Origin: an uncultured Clostridia bacterium
Lineage (GTDB): Bacteria; Bacillota; Clostridia; Christensenellales; Aristaeellaceae
Direction of reading: 5' to 3'
Length of the DNA stretch: 5,568 nucleotides
Assembly: GCA_946615495.1 (NCBI GenBank)
Contig: CAMOHY010000162.1
Span: 1-5,568, forward strand
The notes below the pieces were generated by a model. It made no database searches. It saw only the letters and a program-made list of their open reading frames with translations, and was not told the origin of the DNA. The translations under genes were made by a program, and so were the position numbers. This document shows, piece by piece, positions 1 to 5,156 of the stretch (positions are counted from its first letter, which is position 1; each line of letters opens with the position of its first letter).

Positions 1-40
1 ACAGCGGCGCGCCCCTTCCTGCGGCCGCTGTATTTTTATT
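1..40 (+). terminator. Intrinsic terminator of an upstream unit (left edge)
   Basis: Bases 1-8 (ACAGCGGC) are perfectly complementary to bases 24-31 (GCCGCTGT), giving an 8-bp GC-rich stem with a 15-nt loop. An ATTTTTATT tract follows directly. This is the form of a Rho-independent terminator on the + strand. The stem may continue upstream of the window, where its 5' side is cut off. It would separate the symporter unit from whatever lies to the left. Confidence 0.6.
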
Positions 41-49
41 GTATAGTCC

Positions 50-78
50 TTGACTTTGACGATTTTATGCGTTAAAGT
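50..78 (+). promoter_or_regulatory. Candidate sigma-A promoter for the symporter gene
   Basis: TTGACT at 50-55 matches five of six bases of the -35 consensus. TAAAGT at 73-78 matches four of six bases of TATAAT, and the spacer is exactly 17 bp. A second TTGAC box overlaps at 56-61, and TTAAAG is repeated with a 7-nt period at 72-77 and 79-84. The region is AT-rich inside an otherwise GC-rich window and sits between a terminator and a gene start, which supports a promoter. The -10 box is weak, which would suit an activated or regulated promoter. This assignment is from sequence pattern only. Confidence 0.5.
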
Positions 79-132
79 TTAAAGCGATAAAGCAAATGAA
101 CGTCCCATCGGACGGAAAGGGAAGGAATCCAT

Positions 133-1674
133 ATGGTTCTCAAAATCCTGATGCTGGTTGTTTTCTTTGGCCTGATGGTGGGCATTGGGCTGTACTGCCG
201 CCGCAATTCCACGGACGTGAACGGCTTTGTGCTGGGGGGGCGGCAGGTGGGGCCCTGGCTGACGGCTTTCGCTTACGGCACATCCTATTTTTCCGCGGTT
301 ATTTTTGTGGGCTACGCCGGGCAGTTTGGCTGGAAATACGGCATCGCCGCCACCTGGGTGGGCATTGGCAACGCGCTCATCGGGTCGCTGATGGCCTGGG
401 GCGTGCTGGGCCGCCGCACCCGCATCATGAGCCAGCATTTGTCCAGCGCCACCATGCCGGAATTTTTCGGCAAGCGCTTTGGCAGCAAATCGCTGAAAAT
501 TTCCGCGTCGGCCATCATTTTCGTGTTCCTGATTCCTTACACCGCCAGCCTGTATAACGGCCTGAGCCGCCTGTTCGGCATGGCGTTCAACATTGATTAT
601 TCCATCTGCGTGATCGTGATGGCGATTTTGACCGGCATTTACGTGATTGCCGGGGGCTATATGGCCACCGCCATCAACGATTTCATTCAGGGCATCATTA
701 TGATTTTCGGCATCATCGCCGTCATTGCCGCGGTGCTCAAGAGCCAGGGCGGCTTCCTGGCCGCGCTGGACGGCCTGAGCCAGATCAGCGACCCGGCCAC
801 CTCCTCCTCTCCCGGCGTGTTCAATTCCTTCTTCGGGCCGGACCCGCTGAACCTGCTGGGCGTGGTGATTCTGACCTCGCTTGGCACCTGGGGCCTGCCC
901 CAGATGGTGCAGAAATTCTACGCCATCAAGAGCGAGGGCGCCATCAACAAGGGCATGATTATTTCCACCCTGTTCGCCGTTATCGTGGCGGGCGGCTGCT
1001 ACTTCCTGGGCGGCTTTGGCCGGCTGTTTTCCGATAAGATCGATATCGCCGCGGGCGGCTTTGATTCCGTGGTGCCCACCATGCTGTCCGGCCTGCCGGA
1101 TATCCTCATCGCCGTGGTGGTAATCCTGGTGCTGTCCGCGTCCATGAGCACGCTGTCCTCCCTGGTGCTGGCCTCCTCCTCCACCCTGACGCTGGATTTG
1201 CTCAAGGACAACGTTATCAAGGACATGGATGAAAAAAAGCAGGTCAAAACCATGCGGGGGCTGATCGTGGTGTTCATCGCCATTTCCGTGGTGCTGGCCA
1301 TTGTGCAGTACCGCTCCAACGTCACCTTCATCGCGCAGCTGATGGGCGTTTCCTGGGGCGCGCTGGCAGGCGCTTTCCTGGCTCCCTTCCTCTATGGCCT
1401 GTACTGGAAGCGCACCACCAAGGCCGCCTGCTGGGTCAGCTTCATTTTTTCCTCGGTGGTGATGGTGGCCAATATCTTTGTCCGCTCCTCCTTCCCCGCG
1501 CTTCTTCAGTCTCCCATTAACGCAGGCGCGTTCTGCATGATCGCGGGGCTGATTATCGTGCCGGTTGTGAGCCTGTTTACCAAGGCGCCGGACCGGGCGC
1601 TGGTGGACGACGCGTTCTCCTGCTATGACCAGAAGGTGCTGGTAAAGCAGAGCGAGGCGCTGGGCGACGAGTAA
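133..1674 (+). CDS. Sodium:solute symporter (SSS family) transporter
   Basis: A 513-residue inner-membrane protein that should couple inward Na+ flow to uptake of a solute. By eye it has about 13 hydrophobic segments (roughly residues 4-23, 42-62, 68-90, 125-145, 155-175, 184-203, 240-262, 275-297, 325-352, 375-395, 403-425, 432-452, 463-485), the usual SSS topology and length. Family landmarks are LGGR near residue 37, GGYMATAINDFIQ at 174-186 (the SSS signature region), WGLPQMVQKF around 253-262, and MSTLSS at 338-343. The last holds the Ser339/Thr340 pair that lines the Na2 site in PutP-like proteins. The position of the conserved PutP Asp55 is Tyr52 here. The ATG start has AAGGA at 122-126, six bases upstream. 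The substrate cannot be read from sequence; the neighbouring dehydrogenases and amidohydrolases suggest a sugar-, polyol- or acid-like compound. It is the first gene of its unit. Confidence 0.93.
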   Translation: MVLKILMLVVFFGLMVGIGLYCRRNSTDVNGFVLGGRQVGPWLTAFAYGTSYFSAVIFVGYAGQFGWKYGIAATWVGIGNALIGSLMAWGVLGRRTRIMSQHLSSATMPEFFGKRFGSKSLKISASAIIFVFLIPYTASLYNGLSRLFGMAFNIDYSICVIVMAILTGIYVIAGGYMATAINDFIQGIIMIFGIIAVIAAVLKSQGGFLAALDGLSQISDPATSSSPGVFNSFFGPDPLNLLGVVILTSLGTWGLPQMVQKFYAIKSEGAINKGMIISTLFAVIVAGGCYFLGGFGRLFSDKIDIAAGGFDSVVPTMLSGLPDILIAVVVILVLSASMSTLSSLVLASSSTLTLDLLKDNVIKDMDEKKQVKTMRGLIVVFIAISVVLAIVQYRSNVTFIAQLMGVSWGALAGAFLAPFLYGLYWKRTTKAACWVSFIFSSVVMVANIFVRSSFPALLQSPINAGAFCMIAGLIIVPVVSLFTKAPDRALVDDAFSCYDQKVLVKQSEALGDE

Positions 1675-1694
1675 AAAAACGGACGGAAACGAAG

Positions 1695-1767
1695 GAAAAC
1701 GGATTCCATGAGGGGAAAGGGCGGAGGCGGCATTGCGCGCCCCCTTCCTCCTGGCCGAATCGTTTTC
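1695..1767 (+). terminator. Extended inverted repeat after the symporter gene, possible weak terminator
   Basis: GAAAACGGATTC at 1695-1706 pairs with GAATCGTTTTC at 1757-1767 with only one bulged G. Inside this, GAGG (1710-1713) can pair with CCTC (1747-1750), and GGGCG (1719-1723) with CGCCC (1738-1742). The outer arm has A4 on the left and T4 on the right, as in bidirectional terminators, but the T run is short and is followed by C. It begins 21 nt after the symporter stop codon. It may end or thin out transcription before the amidohydrolase gene, or simply be a stable mRNA 3' end. Confidence 0.4.
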
Positions 1768-1820
1768 AAAATAGCCTTCGCCATCCGCCCTGACGGATAC
1801 CGGCCTTCAATAAACCGGTC

Positions 1821-1853
1821 AATTGTGGTGTGCCGCGGCACGCCACAATTTTT
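1821..1853 (+). promoter_or_regulatory. 30-nt palindrome plus T-tract before the amidohydrolase RBS: attenuator or operator
   Basis: Bases 1821-1850 read as their own reverse complement except for one T-G pair (1829/1842), which is a wobble in RNA. The RNA could fold as a 13-bp stem with a CGCG loop (1834-1837). T5 at 1849-1853 follows at once, as in an intrinsic terminator. The ribosome binding site GGAGG starts only three bases after the T-tract. I see no clear promoter between here and the symporter gene, so this element probably sets how much symporter transcript continues into the amidohydrolase. As DNA it could equally be a dimeric repressor site. Confidence 0.55.
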
Positions 1854-1855
1854 AC

Positions 1856-1860
1856 GGAGG
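1856..1860 (+). promoter_or_regulatory. Ribosome binding site fixing the start at 1868
   Basis: GGAGG lies seven bases before the ATG at 1868. It decides against the longer reading from a TTG at 1823, which would translate through the palindrome and has no ribosome binding site of its own. Confidence 0.85.
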
Positions 1861-1867
1861 AAAACGA

Positions 1868-2761
1868 ATGATCGTTGATTTTCACACCCATACCTTTCCC
1901 GACGCCATCGCTCAGGGGGCGGTGGACAAATTAAAGCGCGCCTCCCACACCCGCCCTTTTTCCGATGGCACGGTGGGCGGCCTGCGGGCGTCCATGGCGG
2001 CGGCCGGCATCGGCGCGTCCCTGGTGCTGCCGGTAGCCACCAGCCCAAGGCAGGTGATTCATGTGAACGACGCCTCCATCCGCATGAACGAGCGGGCGGG
2101 GGACACCAGGGTGTATTCCTTTGGCTGCATGCACCCGGATTTTCCCGATTGGCGCGATGAATTGGCCCGCGTGGCCCGCGCCGGGCTGCGGGGAATCAAA
2201 ATTCACCCGCCCTATCAGGGGGTGGATGTGGACGATGCCAGGTATCTGCGCATCCTTTCGCGGGCGGGGGAAATGGACCTGACGGTGGTTACCCACGCCG
2301 GGCTGGATGTGGGTTTGCCGGGAGCGGAGCATTCCACCCCGGAAAAGCTGCTGCGGGCGGCGAAGGCCGTTGGCCCGGTGCGCCTGGTGTGCGCCCACAT
2401 GGGCGGCTGGCGCTGCTGGGACAGGGTGGAGGCCTTGCTGCCTCAAACCAAAGTGTACCTGGACGCTTCCTTTGCCCTCGGCCCCATGACGCCCTTGGGG
2501 GATGGGTTTTATCCGGATGAAAAGTCCCTGCAAATGCTGGGGGAAGAGCAGTTTCTCCGCCTGGTGCGCCTGTTCGGCGCGGACCGCGTGCTCTTTGGCA
2601 CGGACAGCCCCTGGGCGGACCAAGCCGCCTATCTTGGCCGCATCCGGGCCCTGCCGCTGACGGCGGAGGAAAAGCGCCTTATCCTGGGCGCCAACGCCGC
2701 CCGGCTGCTGGGGATACCCTGCGACGAATCAAAAGGACAAACGGAAAATGGAAGGGAATAG
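1868..2761 (+). CDS. Metal-dependent amidohydrolase, ACMSD-like (Amidohydro_2 family)
   Basis: A 297-residue, probably cytoplasmic TIM-barrel hydrolase or decarboxylase. The metal-site motifs of the amidohydrolase superfamily are all visible and in order: HTH at residues 6-8 (strand 1), Lys111 in GIKIHP, His143 in VVTHAG (strand 5), His177 in CAHMGG (strand 6) and Asp246 in LFGTDSPW (strand 8). This pattern fits PF04909 members, which include ACMSD-type decarboxylases and various C-O, C-N or C-C bond hydrolases; length is typical. The C-terminal tail after residue 285 is polar and looks dispensable. It lies 193 nt after the symporter and is followed by a strong terminator, so the two genes form a unit. 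The natural substrate is unknown. An intact active site argues for a working enzyme; whether it hydrolyses or decarboxylates cannot be told here. Confidence 0.87.
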   Translation: MIVDFHTHTFPDAIAQGAVDKLKRASHTRPFSDGTVGGLRASMAAAGIGASLVLPVATSPRQVIHVNDASIRMNERAGDTRVYSFGCMHPDFPDWRDELARVARAGLRGIKIHPPYQGVDVDDARYLRILSRAGEMDLTVVTHAGLDVGLPGAEHSTPEKLLRAAKAVGPVRLVCAHMGGWRCWDRVEALLPQTKVYLDASFALGPMTPLGDGFYPDEKSLQMLGEEQFLRLVRLFGADRVLFGTDSPWADQAAYLGRIRALPLTAEEKRLILGANAARLLGIPCDESKGQTENGRE

Positions 2762-2780
2762 GGATTCTCCCTTTAAATGT

Positions 2781-2834
2781 GGACTTTCCCCTGTGGCACG
2801 GCCCCGGCTGCACCGCAGGGGGAATCCTTTTTTT
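2781..2834 (+). terminator. Intrinsic terminator after the first amidohydrolase gene
   Basis: CCCCTGTGG at 2788-2796 pairs with CCGCAGGGG at 2813-2821 (one wobble). The helix extends outward through TTT/GAA and then GGA/TCC (2781-2783 with 2825-2827) with a single bulged C at 2784, about 15 bp in all. T7 at 2828-2834 follows immediately. An upstream near-copy of the 5' arm (2762-2771) could pair with the same 3' arm. This is the clearest terminator in the window and ends the symporter-amidohydrolase unit. Confidence 0.8.
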
Positions 2835-2877
2835 GATGGAAGGTTTTCTTTGTTTTATCTGGTAAGGAAACGCTGCA

Positions 2878-2906
2878 TTGTGCAAAAGCCGAACATCAAG
2901 TATAAT
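2878..2906 (+). promoter_or_regulatory. Sigma-A promoter for the dehydrogenase operon
   Basis: TATAAT at 2901-2906 is an exact -10 box. TTGTGC at 2878-2883 keeps the TTG core of the -35 box, and the spacer is 17 bp. Transcription would begin near 2913, leaving a leader of about 128 nt before the TTG start at 3041. An imperfect inverted repeat, GCTGCA (2872-2877) against TGCA-AA-AGC (2881-2889), overlaps the -35 box and could be a regulator site. The position just after a strong terminator supports a new transcription unit. Confidence 0.7.
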
Positions 2907-2930
2907 AATAAAGAATGGAAAACATTCTGT

Positions 2931-3007
2931 CCCGGCGGGCCCGCAGGGCAGCGCGCCGGGCGTTATAAACACGCCGAAGCAGGCATGGGAAACCGATGCG
3001 GACCTGC
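2931..3007 (+). promoter_or_regulatory. Foldable 5' leader of the dehydrogenase operon
   Basis: Three hairpins can be drawn in a row. The first pairs CCCGGCG (2931-2937) with CGCCGGG (2954-2960) around an inner GCCC/GGGC stem. The second pairs GGCGT (2959-2963) with ACGCC (2971-2975) and shares two G's with the first. The third pairs GCAGG (2979-2983) with CCTGC (3003-3007) and continues inward through CATGG/CC-ATG to a GAAA tetraloop, with one bulged G. No T-tract follows, so it is not a simple terminator. I do not recognise a known riboswitch class. GC-rich sequence folds easily, so a regulatory role is only an inference. Confidence 0.35.
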
Positions 3008-3026
3008 GGCAGAAGCAGCCCCAGCG

Positions 3027-3033
3027 AAGGAGG
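3027..3033 (+). promoter_or_regulatory. Ribosome binding site fixing the TTG start at 3041
   Basis: AAGGAGG, a seven-base Shine-Dalgarno match, stands seven bases before the TTG at 3041. The upstream in-frame ATG at 2996 lies inside the leader hairpin, has no such site, and would add 15 residues unlike the family N-terminus. Confidence 0.88.
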
Positions 3034-3040
3034 ACGCACA

Positions 3041-4246
3041 TTGAAGGCATTTGGCACGTATTTTCAGAATGATCCGGTTCGCCCGCTGAAATACGGCGAA
3101 GTGGAATTAATCAACCCGCCCCGGCAGCGGCTGCGGGGAGAAGAACGAAAAGAGGGCATTTTGGCGCACCCCGTCATCGTGGGCTTTTGCGGAACGGACC
3201 ACGAGCTGATGGAAATGGGCCGCAGGGGACAATTGACGCCCAAATTTCCCGCCGGGCAGAACCGGCTCATCAACGGCCACGAGGGCGTGGTGTGGGTGCC
3301 AAGCCAAAATCGCTTCGCCATCGTGCTCATCCGCGGCGGCGACAGCGTGGACCCCACCCGGTTTACGGAGGATGAAACCTATTTTGAATACGGCTGCGAC
3401 CAGGCGGACGGGCTGTTCTGCGACAGCATGTACGTAAACCCGGATATGCTCCTGCCCATTCCGGAAGGGTATGCGCGGGAGGGAAGGCTGGCGCTGTCCT
3501 TTGCCAAGAAGATGGTGTTTCCCGATCCCTATGCCTGCATGCTGTTCCAATTGGAGCGCATGGAGGACCTGGGCAGCGCCCACTGGTTCCGCCAGACTGC
3601 CCGGCGGCGGCACTGCGGCCTGGAAACGGCCCGGAAATACGCGGCGGACGAAATCTTTGAGCGCACGGTGATTTTCGGCTTGGGCACCACGGGCATGTTC
3701 ATCGGGGATTTGCTTCATAAGGCCCACCCGGAGGCCAAGCTCCTGTTTGTAGACCTGAGCCCCCTGGACAGCCCCAAGGTGCGCTTTGCGCTGGAGCAGA
3801 CGAAGGCGGACTATGTGCAGAATGCCTTTGCCAGCCCCGCCGCCTGCGCCGGGGCCATTTGCGAAGCGCTGGGCGGCAAGGCCACCTGCTTTATCGGCGT
3901 CAGCGGCACCAATCTTGAGCATGAAATCGCCTTCCGCTGCGGCGCGCTGGGCTGCAACGGCATTTACAATTCCTTCTCCCTGGGGCCGCGGATTTCTTTT
4001 GACACCATGCCCTTCGGCTTCCATAACCATTTGATTTTCGGCTCCATCAATTTCCGCCAGGACCACATGGAAAAGGCCATTGAGCTTTTGTCCCGCAGCC
4101 GGTATGACAAAATCGTGGGCCTCATTGACAAGGAAGAATTCATTTTGGACCCCATGGCCGCCTATGAAAACAAAATTTACTGCAAGGGCGCGCCGGCGAA
4201 AACAGCGGTGATCTGGAACGAGCGGTATATCGATACGACGCGGTAA
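3041..4246 (+). CDS. Zinc-type medium-chain dehydrogenase, glucose dehydrogenase-like
   Basis: A 401-residue cytoplasmic NAD(P)-dependent oxidoreductase that probably oxidises a sugar or polyol hydroxyl. The N-terminal catalytic domain has GFCGTDHE (Cys50, probable zinc ligand) and GHEG (His80, Glu81), the catalytic zinc pattern of glucose 1-dehydrogenase and related MDR enzymes. The Rossmann domain has GLGTTG at 213-218, and Asp238 at the end of the next strand suggests NAD rather than NADP. The C-terminal FGSINF (333-338) followed by a helix fits the glucose dehydrogenase C-terminal domain. The four-cysteine structural zinc lobe is missing; only Cys119 and Cys127 remain in that stretch. A long, basic segment around 172-208 separates the two domains. 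The TTG start follows a strong AAGGAGG. It is the first gene of an operon with the next two. Sugar specificity is unknown; another MDR alcohol dehydrogenase activity is possible. Confidence 0.85.
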   Translation: MKAFGTYFQNDPVRPLKYGEVELINPPRQRLRGEERKEGILAHPVIVGFCGTDHELMEMGRRGQLTPKFPAGQNRLINGHEGVVWVPSQNRFAIVLIRGGDSVDPTRFTEDETYFEYGCDQADGLFCDSMYVNPDMLLPIPEGYAREGRLALSFAKKMVFPDPYACMLFQLERMEDLGSAHWFRQTARRRHCGLETARKYAADEIFERTVIFGLGTTGMFIGDLLHKAHPEAKLLFVDLSPLDSPKVRFALEQTKADYVQNAFASPAACAGAICEALGGKATCFIGVSGTNLEHEIAFRCGALGCNGIYNSFSLGPRISFDTMPFGFHNHLIFGSINFRQDHMEKAIELLSRSRYDKIVGLIDKEEFILDPMAAYENKIYCKGAPAKTAVIWNERYIDTTR

Positions 4247-4258
4247 AGGGTGAATCAA

Positions 4259-5134
4259 GTGAAAATAATCGACGCGCACGTGCATTTGTGGCAAAAGCAG
4301 CAGGGCCGGGTCAACGGATTGCCGGTATACGGCTTGGGCGGCGGAAAAAGCCAGTTTGGCGCGGAGGTGCGCCAGATGCTGCCGCCCTATATGAACGACG
4401 GGGTCAACAGCGCGGAAAGGCTGCTGGCCAACATGGATTTTGCCCAGGTGGCCGGGGCGGTGGTGACCCAGGAATATATCGATGGAAGCCAGGATGAATA
4501 TTTGCGCCAGGTTCGCGCCGCGTATCCGCACCGCTTCCGGGTGACGGCGCTGTATGAGGAAGCGGGCGTGCCGGACACCCAGGGCGTGGACGGCATCAAG
4601 CTGTGCGGCGGGCGGATGAAGAACCCGGACCTTACAGCCTGCGAAAACGTGTTCCTTCACGCGGAGAAAAACGGCCTGTTCATCGCCATCGATATGGCGG
4701 ATGGGGATACGCAGGCCGCGTCCCTGCGGGAAATGGCCCGGCAGCATCCCCGCCTTCCCATCGCCATCGGCCATTTCGGCATGGTGACAAGGCCCAATTG
4801 GCAGGAGCAGATCAAGCTGGCCAGGCTCCCAAACGTGTATGTGGAATCCGGCGGCATCACCTGGCTTTTTAACAGCGAGTTTTATCCCTATCCTTCGGCG
4901 GTGCGCTCCATTGCGGAGGCGCGGGATATCTGCGGCATGGAAAAGCTCATGTGGGGGTCCGATTATCCCCGCACCATGACCGCCATCACCTACCGCATGA
5001 GCTGGGACTTTATCGGCCGGTCGCCGCTGCTGGCGGACGCGGAAAAACGGCAGTTTTTCTATGATAACGCCCAGCGTTTTTATGGCTTTGAGGACTTGCC
5101 CGAAATGCCTTATATCCATCATATGGCCGAATGA
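4259..5134 (+). CDS. Amidohydrolase-family protein, lactonase-like
   Basis: A 291-residue TIM-barrel protein of the PF04909 fold. HVH (residues 7-9), Lys114 in GIKLCGG, His172 in IGHFG and Asp235 in WGSDYPR are present. The strand-5 His of the classic metal site is absent: that strand reads FIAIDMAD, with Asp145. This pattern, with the WGSD-Y/W-P motif and LPNVYVESGG, resembles the sugar-lactonase and 2-pyrone-4,6-dicarboxylate lactonase group (COG3618) more than the ACMSD-like protein encoded at 1868. Next to a glucose dehydrogenase-like gene, hydrolysis of a sugar lactone is a natural guess, but this is inference. The start is taken as GTG 4259, giving MKIIDAHVHLW, with AGGGTGA at 4247-4253 as ribosome binding site. 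GTG 4250 would add three residues and lacks such a site. It follows the dehydrogenase stop by 12 nt, so the two are almost surely co-transcribed. Confidence 0.83.
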   Translation: MKIIDAHVHLWQKQQGRVNGLPVYGLGGGKSQFGAEVRQMLPPYMNDGVNSAERLLANMDFAQVAGAVVTQEYIDGSQDEYLRQVRAAYPHRFRVTALYEEAGVPDTQGVDGIKLCGGRMKNPDLTACENVFLHAEKNGLFIAIDMADGDTQAASLREMARQHPRLPIAIGHFGMVTRPNWQEQIKLARLPNVYVESGGITWLFNSEFYPYPSAVRSIAEARDICGMEKLMWGSDYPRTMTAITYRMSWDFIGRSPLLADAEKRQFFYDNAQRFYGFEDLPEMPYIHHMAE

Positions 5135-5156
5135 ACGAAAAAAGGAGTGAAGCGTC

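Noticed and set aside
79..438. Short frames overlapping the symporter on both strands (for example 79-438 on the - strand and 96-557 on the + strand)
   Set aside because: They are shadows of a strongly recognised membrane protein and show no family motifs.
7..1755. Similarity between GCGCGCCCCTTCCT near base 8 and GCGCGCCCCCTTCCTCC near base 1735, as a dispersed repeat
   Set aside because: The shared stretch is short, GC-rich and has indels; two copies in a GC-rich window are not enough to call a repeat family.
1823..1867. A 15-residue N-terminal extension of the first amidohydrolase from TTG 1823
   Set aside because: It translates the palindrome, lacks a ribosome binding site, and the family N-terminus with HTH at residues 6-8 fits the ATG at 1868.
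2865..2878. A catabolite-control (cre)-like site, AGGAAACGCTGCAT, just before the -35 box
   Set aside because: Only the left half fits the consensus; the terminal CA of the right half and the initial T are missing.
2996..3040. A 15-residue N-terminal extension of the dehydrogenase from ATG 2996
   Set aside because: The ATG lies in a leader hairpin with no ribosome binding site, whereas TTG 3041 has AAGGAGG at ideal distance and gives the usual MKAF-type start.
2748..3072. Small + strand frames of 98 and 64 residues in the spacer between the first amidohydrolase and the dehydrogenase
   Set aside because: They run through the terminator, promoter and leader, lack ribosome binding sites, and their composition is not protein-like.
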